Source: Pseudomonas sp. N3-W (GTDB taxonomy: Bacteria; Pseudomonadota; Gammaproteobacteria; Pseudomonadales; Pseudomonadaceae). Taken from it: a DNA stretch of 64,000 nt. The translations under genes and the position numbers were made by a program. The first letter of the stretch is position 1; every line of letters starts with the position of its first letter. The notes under the pieces are model-generated. The model saw only the letters and a list, made by a program, of their open reading frames with translations. It ran no database searches and had not been told where the DNA came from. Positions 9,626 to 17,403 of the stretch are shown here, in pieces. The stretch covers positions 4,793,001-4,857,000 of the forward strand of contig NZ_CP103965.1 of the NCBI RefSeq assembly GCF_024970185.1. Reading direction: 5' to 3'.

Positions 9626-10366
9626 TTACATGTACATCCCGCCGTTAACCGGGATTGTAGCCCCGGTCACGTATGCCGCACCATCGGATGCAAGAAAAGC
9701 GACCACCGAAGCGATCTCTTGGGCCTGCCCCAGGCGGCCCAGCGGAATTTGCGTCTGCAAGGCTTCGCGCTGCGCCTCGGGCAATTCGCGGGTCATATCG
9801 GTGTCGATGAACCCTGGGGCTACCGAGTTGACCGTAATCGAACGCGAACCGACTTCACGCGCCAGTGCACGGCTGAAACCTTCCAGACCGGCCTTGGCGG
9901 CGGCGTAGTTTACTTGGCCTGCGTTGCCCATGGCACCCACAACCGAGCCAATACTGATAATTCGCCCCCAACGAGCCTTGGTCATGCCGCGCAATACGCC
10001 CTTGGACAGGCGAAACAGACTGTTCAGGTTGGTATCGATGACGTCATGCCACTCGTCGTCTTTCATGCGCATCATCAGGTTATCGCGGGTGATGCCGGCA
10101 TTATTGACCAGGATCGCCGGCGCGCCGAACTGCTCCTGAATGCTCGCCAACACGGCCGCCACGGACTCGTCGCTGGTGACATTGAGCTCCAGGCCTGTGC
10201 CTTGAACACCATGCTCTTTCAGGGTCGCGGCGATGCGCTCGGCACCCGCTGCGGAGGTCGCGGTGCCCACAACGATGGCACCCTGACGACCCAGTTCCAG
10301 GGCGATGGCCTGGCCGATACCACGGCTGGCGCCGGTGACCAGTGCAACTTTACCTTGCAGACTCAT
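9626..10366 (-). CDS. fabG: 3-oxoacyl-ACP reductase FabG
   Basis: NADPH-dependent reduction of 3-oxoacyl-ACP in fatty-acid elongation. A 246-residue SDR protein with the cofactor motif VTGASRGIG, NNAG (LVNNAGITRD), the catalytic Ser (ISIGSVVG) and YxxxK (NYAAAKAG). The ATG at 10366 (MSLQGKVALV) has AGGAGA 8 nt upstream; the in-frame ATG at 10417 would add an unrelated extension. It lies 16 bp downstream of fabD in the fabD-fabG-acpP-fabF order. Confidence 0.96.
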   Translation of the reverse strand: MSLQGKVALVTGASRGIGQAIALELGRQGAIVVGTATSAAGAERIAATLKEHGVQGTGLELNVTSDESVAAVLASIQEQFGAPAILVNNAGITRDNLMMRMKDDEWHDVIDTNLNSLFRLSKGVLRGMTKARWGRIISIGSVVGAMGNAGQVNYAAAKAGLEGFSRALAREVGSRSITVNSVAPGFIDTDMTRELPEAQREALQTQIPLGRLGQAQEIASVVAFLASDGAAYVTGATIPVNGGMYM

Positions 10367-10382
10367 GCAAGCTTCTCCTGAT

Positions 10383-11321
10383 TCAGGCCAACGCTGCGCG
10401 GGCGGCAGCGAAAGCATCTGGGGTATTGAGGTTGGATGTCGCCACGCCTTCGGCGCAACGCTTGTTCAGGCCGGCAAGCACCTTGCCAGGACCACACTCG
10501 ACCAGTTGGGTCGCGCCCTTGGCCGCCAGTGCCTGGACCGATTCGACCCAGCGAACCGGCTTGTAAAGCTGCTCAAGCAGATCGCGCTTGAGGGTTTGCA
10601 GATCCGCAGGCACATCGGCGCTGACGTTCTGCACCACAGGAATCTGCGGTGCCTGCCAGTCGATGGCCGCGATGGACTCGGCGAAACGCTCGGCCGCCGG
10701 ACGCATCAATTCGCAGTGAGACGGCACGCTGACCGGCAACGGCATGGCGCGCTTGGCACCACGCGCCTTGCAGCCTTCAATGGCACGCTCGACCGCAGCC
10801 TTGGCACCGGCAATAACGACCTGGCCCGGGGAGTTGAAGTTGACCGCACTGACCACTTCGCCTTGCGCTGCTTCAGCGCAGGCCGCCAGAACGTCAGCAT
10901 CGTCCAGACCCAGAATAGCGGCCATGCCACCCTGCCCGGCCGGAACGGCTTCCTGCATCAGTTGGCCGCGACGCTCTACCAGCTTCACCGCGTCGCCCAG
11001 AGTCAGGCTGCCGGCCGCGACCAGCGCGCTGTATTCACCCAGGCTGTGCCCGGCGACATAAGCCGGACGTGCGCCGCCTTCAGCCAGCCACAGACGCCAC
11101 AGGGCGATCGAAGCGGTCAGAATGGCCGGCTGGGTTTTGTCGGTTTGATTGAGTTGTTCTTCCGGCCCCTGCTGGGTCAGTGCCCACAGGTCGTAACCCA
11201 GGGCATCGGAAGCTTCTTTGAACGTTTCGAGGACCACCGGGTGTTGCGCGCCCAACTCGGCCAGCATGCCGAGGGACTGCGAACCCTGTCCTGGAAAGAC
11301 AAATGCGAGGGAAGCAGACAT
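10383..11321 (-). CDS. fabD: Malonyl-CoA:ACP transacylase FabD
   Basis: Loads malonyl groups from CoA onto ACP. The 312-residue protein has GQGSQ (FVFPGQGSQS), the active serine in AGHSLGEYSALVA and the distal His/Gln region (VSVPSHCELM). I chose ATG 11321 (MSASLAFVFPGQ); the in-frame ORF upstream is not conserved. The ribosome region is GGGG 8 nt before the ATG, embedded in a segment that can pair with RgsA (see findings). The 125-bp gap to plsX may hold a separate promoter, but I could not define one. Confidence 0.96.
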   Translation of the reverse strand: MSASLAFVFPGQGSQSLGMLAELGAQHPVVLETFKEASDALGYDLWALTQQGPEEQLNQTDKTQPAILTASIALWRLWLAEGGARPAYVAGHSLGEYSALVAAGSLTLGDAVKLVERRGQLMQEAVPAGQGGMAAILGLDDADVLAACAEAAQGEVVSAVNFNSPGQVVIAGAKAAVERAIEGCKARGAKRAMPLPVSVPSHCELMRPAAERFAESIAAIDWQAPQIPVVQNVSADVPADLQTLKRDLLEQLYKPVRWVESVQALAAKGATQLVECGPGKVLAGLNKRCAEGVATSNLNTPDAFAAARAALA

Positions 11322-11329
11322 GTAACAAG

Positions 11330-11341
11330 CCCCTAATGATC
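11330..11341 (-). promoter_or_regulatory. Possible RgsA pairing site at the fabD ribosome-binding site
   Basis: The fabD leader reads GAUCAUUAGGGG, which can pair with RgsA nt 2959-2970 over 12 consecutive positions, two of them G-U. It covers the Shine-Dalgarno sequence. This is a prediction from sequence only; the sRNA segment is anti-Shine-Dalgarno-like, so shorter matches occur by chance. Confidence 0.35.
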
Positions 11342-11446
11342 TTGTCGTCGGAGAATTGACGTCCCGCCTTGGGGACGCAAGAAACTGACAGTTGGATGGC
11401 CAATTGAACTGAGCGGTCACATTTAAGCATTGTCCGACGAAAACGC

Positions 11447-12457
11447 CTAAAGCAACAAATCCTCCAGACGACCGTGAAGACGCTGCGGCAGATTCTCCTG
11501 GATCTCGATCAGCGCACGCTCAATGGCGCTCTGAAAGCCCTGGACCCCGGCCGAACCGTGACTTTTCACCACGATGCCCTGCAAACCGAGGAAGCTGGCA
11601 CCGTTATGCCGCGCAGGCGCCAGATCGGCCTGCAAGCGCTTCATCAACGGCAACGCCAACGCACCCACCATGCGTGAGGCGAGGTTTTTGCGGAACAGCG
11701 CCTCGATACGCCCGGCAATCATGGTCGCCAGGCCTTCGCTGGACTTGAGCAGGATATTGCCGACAAAACCATCACACACCACCACATCGGCCTCGCCACG
11801 GTACAAACCATCGCCCTCGACAAAACCGATGTAGTTGATACCGCGAGCGGCCTGCAACAAGGTTGCCGCCAGCTTGACCTGCTGATTGCCCTTGATGTCT
11901 TCGGTGCCGATGTTCAGCAGCGCGACGCGAGGCCGCACGATGCCCAGCGTTTCTGCGGCAACCGAACCCATCACTGCAAATTGCAACAGGTGCTCGGCAC
12001 TGCAATCGACGTTGGCGCCCAGATCGAGCAACTGGCAATAACCCTTCTGGGTTGGAATCGCCGCGACCATCGCTGGCCGGTCGATGCCTGGCAAGGTTTT
12101 GAGCACAAACCGCGACAAGGCCATCAGCGCACCGGTATTACCGGCACTGACGCAGGCCTGGACCTTGCCATCACGCAGCAACTCCAGCGCCACACGCATC
12201 GACGAATCCGGCTTGCCGCGCAACGCCTGGGCAGGCTTCTCGTCCATGGTAATGACTTCGCTCGCAGGCGTTATCGACAGGCGCGCGCGATCCACAGCCG
12301 AATGACTGGAGAGCAGTTCTTCCAAAAGGGTTGGTTGACCGACAAGGGTCAGGTGCAGCGAGGGCGTAGCAGACAGGCAAGCAAGACTGGCCTGAACAAT
12401 GCTGCGGGGACCGAAGTCCCCGCCCATTGCGTCAATCGCGATGACTTGAGCAGACAA
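11447..12457 (-). CDS. plsX: Phosphate acyltransferase PlsX
   Basis: Converts acyl-ACP to acyl-phosphate, the acyl donor for PlsY in phospholipid synthesis; peripheral at the membrane. A full-length 336-residue protein starting [17 protein letters not shown], the family signature, with conserved SAGNTGALM and VCDGFVGNI segments. It follows rpmF by 4 bp in the conserved yceD-rpmF-plsX-fab order. Confidence 0.96.
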   Translation of the reverse strand: MSAQVIAIDAMGGDFGPRSIVQASLACLSATPSLHLTLVGQPTLLEELLSSHSAVDRARLSITPASEVITMDEKPAQALRGKPDSSMRVALELLRDGKVQACVSAGNTGALMALSRFVLKTLPGIDRPAMVAAIPTQKGYCQLLDLGANVDCSAEHLLQFAVMGSVAAETLGIVRPRVALLNIGTEDIKGNQQVKLAATLLQAARGINYIGFVEGDGLYRGEADVVVCDGFVGNILLKSSEGLATMIAGRIEALFRKNLASRMVGALALPLMKRLQADLAPARHNGASFLGLQGIVVKSHGSAGVQGFQSAIERALIEIQENLPQRLHGRLEDLLL

Positions 12458-12461
12458 GTGA

Positions 12462-12644
12462 TTACTCGTCAGCGCCCTTGTCGATCACTTTACGGCCACG
12501 GTATACGCCTTCTGGCGATACGTGGTGACGCAGGTGAATTTCACCAGTGGTTTTTTCTACAGACAGAGTGCTTGCCGTCAGGGCGTCGTGCGAACGACGC
12601 ATGTCACGGGCAGAGCGGGATTTTTTGTTCTGCTGAACAGCCAT
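12462..12644 (-). CDS. rpmF: 50S ribosomal protein L32
   Basis: A 60-residue basic ribosomal protein beginning [20 protein letters not shown], with the conserved LSVEKTTGE and [14 protein letters not shown] segments. TTAGGAG precedes the ATG. It lies 13 bp after yceD and 4 bp before plsX, linking ribosome and lipid synthesis in one transcript. Confidence 0.98.
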   Translation of the reverse strand: MAVQQNKKSRSARDMRRSHDALTASTLSVEKTTGEIHLRHHVSPEGVYRGRKVIDKGADE

Positions 12645-12657
12645 AATTGATTAACTC

Positions 12658-13185
12658 CTAAACGTTTGGGTCACGCTTTAACTGCGCCAATACACTGAAC
12701 GGGTTGGACCGCGTTACCTCGTCCTCGCTCGGTTCGGGCTCATCGAGACCCGCCGGCTGCTGGCATTCTTCCGGATGATGAGCAGGCACAATGGGCAAGG
12801 CGAGCAGAAGCTCCTCCTCGATCAGTGACTGCAGATCCAAAGGATCTTCGCCCAGTTCCAGCACGTCATAACCTTTCGGCAACGACTGGGTATTCGCACC
12901 CTCCTTCACCACAGCATAACTGCATTCGCTGTGGATCGGCAGGGTGACCAGCTCAAGACAACGCTGGCAAACCATTTTGACCTCGGTGTCGATAAAGCTG
13001 TGGATGACCACAGATTTACGTTCATCTCGTTCAAAAACGAATTTAGCCTGCACCGTACCGACAGTGTCGGAAAGCGGGTCGCAGAGTCTCTCCAAATCGG
13101 CCAGCAGCATTTCACCTTGAAGGGTGGTGCCACGATCAGCCAATTTGCGCGGGTCAACGTGAGGTGGAATCGGGTCATTCAACAT
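12658..13185 (-). CDS. yceD: YceD family 23S rRNA accumulation protein (DUF177)
   Basis: A 175-residue DUF177 protein; E. coli YceD affects 23S rRNA accumulation and sits upstream of rpmF, as here. The C-x2-C of MVCQRCLELV and a downstream Cys (EECQQP) are present. The family N-terminus MLNDPIPPHVDPRKLADR places the start at ATG 13185. There is no Shine-Dalgarno sequence, and the -10 hexamer of a near-consensus promoter ends only 9 bp upstream, so the mRNA is probably leaderless. The in-frame start at 13209 overlaps the promoter and is rejected. Confidence 0.92.
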   Translation of the reverse strand: MLNDPIPPHVDPRKLADRGTTLQGEMLLADLERLCDPLSDTVGTVQAKFVFERDERKSVVIHSFIDTEVKMVCQRCLELVTLPIHSECSYAVVKEGANTQSLPKGYDVLELGEDPLDLQSLIEEELLLALPIVPAHHPEECQQPAGLDEPEPSEDEVTRSNPFSVLAQLKRDPNV

Positions 13186-13194
13186 AGGCGCAGC

Positions 13195-13222
13195 ATTATA
13201 GGGATGCACCCAGCCATGTCAA
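13195..13222 (-). promoter_or_regulatory. Near-consensus sigma-70 promoter of yceD-rpmF-plsX
   Basis: On the minus strand a perfect TTGACA (13217-13222), a 16-bp spacer and a perfect TATAAT (13195-13200). Transcription should start near 13187, one to three bases before the yceD ATG at 13185. Confidence 0.85.
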
Positions 13223-13290
13223 AGGAAATTCAACCCTGTCCGCCACTTGGAAGCCCCGCTAGAATTCGCCCCTGCCTTTTGGAGATGCGC

Positions 13291-13869
13291 ATGCTGCCTT
13301 TATTACTCGCTTCAAGCTCGGTCTATCGCCGGGAATTGCTGGCCCGCCTGCAGCTACCGTTCGTCTGCAGCGCTCCTGATATCGATGAAAGTCACCGCCC
13401 GGGCGAGTCCGCCATCGAACTGGTAAAACGCCTCGCCAAGGAAAAAGCCCAGGCCCTGGCCGACAGCCACCCCGCTCACCTGATCATCGGCTCGGACCAG
13501 GTCGCAGTACTTGGCGAACGCATCATCGGCAAGCCGCACACCTTCGAAAAAGCCCTCGAGCAGTTATTGGCCGCCAGCGGCGCCAGCGTGACATTCCTGA
13601 CGGGCCTCGCCCTGCTCAACAGCCGGACCGGCGACTGCCAGGTTGATTGCATCCCCTTTACCGTGCACATGCGCACACTCGATCAGGCGCGCATCGAGCG
13701 CTATCTGCTCGCCGAGCAGCCCTACGACTGCGCTGGCAGCTTCAAGGCCGAAGGTTTGGGGGTGAGCCTGTTTCAGAGCACCGAAGGCCCTGACGCCACC
13801 AGCCTGATCGGCCTGCCGCTGATTCGCCTGATCGACATGCTGCTGGCCGAGGGCGTGCAGATACCCTGA
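13291..13869 (+). CDS. Maf family nucleotide pyrophosphatase (YceF type)
   Basis: A 192-residue Maf-fold protein. The YceF branch hydrolyses 7-methyl-GTP to its monophosphate and is thought to remove modified nucleotides. Family motifs: LLASSSVYRRELL at the N-terminus, the DES...RPGE loop (DIDESHRPGES), ALA (KAQALAD), GSDQV with the catalytic Asp (IIGSDQVAVLGE), GKP and YDCAGSFK. I chose ATG 13291 with GGAG 6 nt upstream; the ATG at 13285 lies against the ribosome site. It is transcribed divergently from yceD-rpmF, a conserved neighbour. Confidence 0.92.
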   Translation: MLPLLLASSSVYRRELLARLQLPFVCSAPDIDESHRPGESAIELVKRLAKEKAQALADSHPAHLIIGSDQVAVLGERIIGKPHTFEKALEQLLAASGASVTFLTGLALLNSRTGDCQVDCIPFTVHMRTLDQARIERYLLAEQPYDCAGSFKAEGLGVSLFQSTEGPDATSLIGLPLIRLIDMLLAEGVQIP

Positions 13870-13871
13870 AG

Positions 13872-13918
13872 GTCAAAAGATCGCCGCCTTCGGCAGCACC
13901 TACAAAGGCTGCGATCTC
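13872..13918. repeat. Imperfect inverted repeat of the AAAGATCGCAGCC family
   Basis: TCAAAAGATCGCCGCC and, inverted, GGCTGCGATCT flank a short centre just after maf. The same family recurs at 39478-39540 and 54996-55044. It is a second Pseudomonas extragenic palindrome type, distinct from GTGGGAGC REPs. Confidence 0.7.
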
Positions 13919-13926
13919 ATGATGCT

Positions 13927-14060
13927 AAAAAACCGGCCACGAACGCCAATGCCGGTCAGTTAAGGATTTGGACACCATAAACCTTGCGGGAGCGAGCCTG
14001 CTCGCCCCCACAGGTTTTGTGTCTTAACTGACCGGCATTAGCCACGAAGGCCGGTTTTTT
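13927..14060. terminator. Bidirectional terminator with a REP hairpin inside its loop
   Basis: Outer arms AAAAAACCGGCC (13927-13938) and GGCCGGTTTTTT (14049-14060) are perfectly complementary, as are inner 17-bp arms (13948-13964 and 14023-14039). The 58-nt loop holds a complete REP hairpin (13986-14015, GCGGGAGCGAGCCTGCTCGC). It separates convergent maf and sppA and can stop both. The layout suggests a REP inserted into, or captured by, an older terminator. Confidence 0.75.
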
Positions 14061-14077
14061 TTGTGCAGCAAAAATAC

Positions 14078-15067
14078 TTAGCGCAAGGACGGACCGCCAA
14101 AACCCATCCACATCGCCAACTGCTCGGCAACACTGGCACCCAGCTTTTTCGAGAAGCGGTCAAACGGCGATTCCTGAACGGTGAAGTCCACCACTTCCTT
14201 TTCGCCAATCACATCACGCGCAACCGAGCTGGTATTGCCCAGGCCATCGATCAAGCCCAGCGGCAAAGCCTGCTCGCCCGACCAGACCAGCCCGGAGAAC
14301 AGCTCGGGATGCTCTTTATCCTTGAGACGATCACCACGGCCCTTTTTCACGCTGTCGATGAACTGCTGGTGCGTCGTGTCCAGCACGCTTTGCCAGAACT
14401 TGGTTTCTTCAGGCTTTTGCGGCTGGAACGGATCGAGGAACGACTTGTGTTCGCCCGAGGTGTAGGTACGGCGTTCGACGCCGAGCTTCTCCATCGTGCC
14501 GACAAAGCCGTAACCGGCCGCCGTCACGCCAATGGAGCCCACCAGACTCGCTTTGTCGGCATAGATCTGATCCGCCGCACTGGCGATGTAGTAGGCACCG
14601 GAAGCACCCAGGTCCGAGATCACCGCATACAACTTGGTATCAGGATGCAGAGCGCGCAGACGCTTGATTTCGTCGTACACATAGCCCGACTGCACCGGAC
14701 TGCCACCCGGGCTGTTGATGCGCAGGATGATGCCCTTGACCTTGGTATCTTCGAACGCAGCACGAAGTGCACCGACAATATTGTCAGCACTGGCCGGCTC
14801 CTTGTCAGCGATCACACCGGTGACGTCGATGACCGCGGTGTAGGTGGAGCTGCGACTCGCACTCTTCTCCATGTCCCCCAATGGCACGAACAGCAGCAAC
14901 GCGCCAAACAGATACACGAACGTCAGCAATTTGAAGAAAATCCCCCAGCGACGCGAACGACGCTGCTCCTGCACGCTGGCCAGCAGGGTCTTTTCCAGCA
15001 GCCTCCAGCTTCTTTCGTCACCGCTCTCTGCGCTCGCCTTGGCGGGCGCCTTCCATTCGTCGGTCAT
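14078..15067 (-). CDS. sppA: Signal peptide peptidase SppA-type S49 protease
   Basis: An inner-membrane serine protease that degrades cleaved signal peptides, short 36-kDa type. The 329-residue protein has a membrane helix at about residues 43-62 (WGIFFKLLTFVYLFGALLLF) and then the S49 domain with NSPGGSP, the nucleophile serine in DLGASGAYYIAS and the lysine of the Ser-Lys dyad in YADKASLVGSIG. It is followed by the large terminator and preceded by the HAD phosphatase gene on the same strand. Confidence 0.9.
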   Translation of the reverse strand: MTDEWKAPAKASAESGDERSWRLLEKTLLASVQEQRRSRRWGIFFKLLTFVYLFGALLLFVPLGDMEKSASRSSTYTAVIDVTGVIADKEPASADNIVGALRAAFEDTKVKGIILRINSPGGSPVQSGYVYDEIKRLRALHPDTKLYAVISDLGASGAYYIASAADQIYADKASLVGSIGVTAAGYGFVGTMEKLGVERRTYTSGEHKSFLDPFQPQKPEETKFWQSVLDTTHQQFIDSVKKGRGDRLKDKEHPELFSGLVWSGEQALPLGLIDGLGNTSSVARDVIGEKEVVDFTVQESPFDRFSKKLGASVAEQLAMWMGFGGPSLR

Positions 15068-15091
15068 GCCATCTACCCCAGCAAAAATCCA

Positions 15092-15754
15092 TTAAGCCCG
15101 CTGAGTCAGCCAGGCGTGCAATTGCGAAAAATGATCAATGGCCAATCGCGGCTCGAATAATTTAAGCGCATCAATCGACTGCGCGCCGTAGCTGACAGCC
15201 ACCGAATCCATGCCGGCATTACGCGCCATCTGCAAGTCGAAGGACGAATCGCCCACCATCAGCGCCTGCTCCGGGCGAACGCCGCAATGGGCAAGGATCT
15301 GCTCAAGCATCAGAGGGTGAGGCTTGCTGGCGGTTTCATCCGCGGCACGAGTGATGTCGAAATATGTTTCCCAGCCGTGCGCTTTCAGCACCCGGTCCAG
15401 ACCGCGACGCGCTTTGCCGGTGGCGACCGCCAGGTGATAGCCGTCGGCACGAAACGCCTCCATTGACTCGACAACACCCTCGAACAAGGGCGAAGGGACG
15501 GCTTCGGCGGCAATGTAGTGATCGGCGTAGTGCTGGCGGAAGGCGATCAGCTCGTCATCACTGATGTGCGGGTACAGGGTGCGAATCGCTTCCGGCAACC
15601 CCAGGCCGATAATGCCTTTGACGGCAAAATCGTCACACAACTGAAATCCGGAGCGCTCGGAGGCGACATGCATCGCCTCGACAATCCGACCAATGGAATC
15701 GGCCAGCGTACCGTCCCAATCGAAAATCAGCAGTTTGTAATCAGATGGGTGCAC
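15092..15754 (-). CDS. HAD-superfamily phosphatase (phosphoglycolate phosphatase-like)
   Basis: A 220-residue HAD subfamily IA hydrolase. Motif I is [10 protein letters not shown] (nucleophile Asp), motif [11 protein letters not shown], and motif III/IV is [15 protein letters not shown]. The helical cap is between motifs I and II. It resembles Gph/YjjG-type small-molecule phosphatases; the substrate is not readable. Its ATG overlaps the end of rluC by 14 bp, so it is expressed with rluC and probably sppA. The rluC-HAD-sppA order is conserved in Pseudomonas. Confidence 0.88.
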   Translation of the reverse strand: MHPSDYKLLIFDWDGTLADSIGRIVEAMHVASERSGFQLCDDFAVKGIIGLGLPEAIRTLYPHISDDELIAFRQHYADHYIAAEAVPSPLFEGVVESMEAFRADGYHLAVATGKARRGLDRVLKAHGWETYFDITRAADETASKPHPLMLEQILAHCGVRPEQALMVGDSSFDLQMARNAGMDSVAVSYGAQSIDALKLFEPRLAIDHFSQLHAWLTQRA

Positions 15755-16703
15755 TCAGGCGCTCCACGGTTTTGGCCCACATCTCGTCGACAGGCGCCTG
15801 CAACTTCAATTCGCCACCGTCGGGCAGCGGCACGGTCAGCATGTAAGCGTGAAGGAACAGGCGCTTGCCGCCCAGATCGCGGATTTCCTTGCTGAAATCG
15901 TCATCGCCGTACTTGGTATCGCCGGCAATGCAGTGCCCGGCGTGCAAGGTGTGTACACGGATCTGATGCGTACGCCCGGTGATCGGCTTGGCTTCGATCA
16001 GGGTGGCAAAGTCGCCGAAACGACGCAGGACCTTGAACACGGTCACCGACTCCTTGCCCTCCTCTTCGTCGACCTCGACCATGCGCTCGCCGGAGCGCAG
16101 ATTGCTCTTGCCCAGAGGCGCACGGACCTGCTTGATCGAGGCCGCCCAGTTACCGCGGACCAGCGCCATATAGCGCTTGTCGATACCATCGCCGCGCAAC
16201 GCCATGTGCAAGTGACGCAGCATGCTGCGCTTCTTGGCAATCATCAGCAGGCCCGAGGTGTCACGGTCGAGACGGTGAACCAGCTCAAGCTCCTTGCAAT
16301 CGGGACGCAACTGACGAAAGGCTTCGATCACCCCGTAAGTCAAGCCGCTGCCACCGTGAACCGCGATGCCGCAAGGCTTGTTGATCACGATCAGCGCCTT
16401 GTCTTCGAAGATAATCGAAGCCTCAAGGCGCTGCAGCAAGCCTTGAGCCAACGGCACAGGCTCGTCGCGCTCGGGCACGCGAACCGGTGGCACGCGCACG
16501 ATATCGCCCGCCTGCAGCTTGTATTCGGGCTTGATCCGACCTTTGTTCACCCGCACTTCGCCCTTGCGCAAAATGCGGTAAATCAAGGTCTTGGGCACGC
16601 CTTTGAGCCGAGCGAGAAGGAAGTTGTCAATTCGTTGGCCGGCATATTCCGGCGAGACCTCAAGCAGTTGTACGCCTGGGGTCGTAGGGGCAGTAGTCGT
16701 CAT
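15741..16703 (-). CDS. rluC: 23S rRNA pseudouridine synthase RluC
   Basis: Makes pseudouridines 955, 2504 and 2580 in 23S rRNA (E. coli numbering). The 320-residue protein has an N-terminal S4 RNA-binding domain ([20 protein letters not shown] onward) and the RluA-type catalytic domain with the nucleophile Asp in the [11 protein letters not shown] motif, then GRTHQIRVH. It is adjacent and divergent to rne, the usual arrangement in gamma-proteobacteria. Confidence 0.94.
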   Translation of the reverse strand: MTTTAPTTPGVQLLEVSPEYAGQRIDNFLLARLKGVPKTLIYRILRKGEVRVNKGRIKPEYKLQAGDIVRVPPVRVPERDEPVPLAQGLLQRLEASIIFEDKALIVINKPCGIAVHGGSGLTYGVIEAFRQLRPDCKELELVHRLDRDTSGLLMIAKKRSMLRHLHMALRGDGIDKRYMALVRGNWAASIKQVRAPLGKSNLRSGERMVEVDEEEGKESVTVFKVLRRFGDFATLIEAKPITGRTHQIRVHTLHAGHCIAGDTKYGDDDFSKEIRDLGGKRLFLHAYMLTVPLPDGGELKLQAPVDEMWAKTVERLSAPI

Positions 16704-16732
16704 GGCGCGGATGATAACAATTTTTTATGGAA

Positions 16733-16761
16733 TTGAAGCACTTAATCATTGCTGCTATAGT
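16733..16761 (+). promoter_or_regulatory. Putative sigma-70 promoter for rne
   Basis: TTGAAG (16733-16738), a 17-bp spacer and TATAGT (16756-16761) on the plus strand. Start near 16768 predicts an rne leader of about 636 nt. A further promoter closer to rne is not excluded. Confidence 0.6.
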
Positions 16762-16767
16762 CGCGAA

Positions 16768-17403
16768 CGCCGCCAAAAGCGGCCTGGCCAGCGGACTAAC
16801 GGTCAAAAACCGGCCCTGACCAACGCAATTCACCAGGACGCGAGGCCGTCCTACGGGGCTTTCGCTACGTAACGGTGGAGTTTGCAGCTGTAACAAGCGC
16901 AGGTGACATGAGGCCTGAATCAAACCGCAAGGCAGAGTTTTCACTCGTTTTGCGCGCCAATATTCACGGCCAGTTCACAAAGTGCAGTCAGTTGCGAATG
17001 ACCCCGAGCGAACGCTTCGGAAACAACGCCTAAATTAGCCATGATGCGTGACCTCCCCTTTCGGAGCTCACGGTAAATGCCAACCCGCTGCGGATTCTGC
17101 GCGCGGCAGCACCCGAATTATCAGGGATACGTGTAGGGTGGAGATGCACAACCGCTGGACTGTGTAGCAATAGGCTTCATCAAGACGCTTCATCTCGTCC
17201 ACAGCCGCTGGTTGATTCCTCCTCCTGACTGAGTGCTTAAGTAGCCACAGCAAGCAGGACGCGTACGTCGCAACACCAGCCCAATTGGTTGGGGTTCGCT
17301 AGACACTGGAGTGTCCAACCACTCCTGACGCACCTGACACCGACCGTGAGAAGTCGTGTGTGCCGAACGCCGTTTCCGGCAGCCCGGAAACCGACGGTAC
17401 TAC
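16768..17403 (+). ncRNA. Long structured 5' leader of rne
   Basis: This 636-nt stretch has no convincing ORF but many hairpins: GCCGC/GCGGC at 16769-16783, AGGAC/GTCCT at 16834-16852, and a perfect 8-bp stem GTTTCCGG/CCGGAAAC with a 4-nt loop at 17373-17392, only 11 nt before the rne ATG. RNase E is known to regulate its own mRNA through 5'-leader structures in E. coli, and a separate motif (rne-II) has been described for Pseudomonas. Whether this leader is that motif needs a covariance-model search. Confidence 0.55.

Noticed and set aside
12644..12657. RgsA pairing at the rpmF ribosome site
   Set aside because: Only UUAGGAGU (8 nt) matches; that is within what any strong Shine-Dalgarno gives against an anti-Shine-Dalgarno-like sRNA segment.
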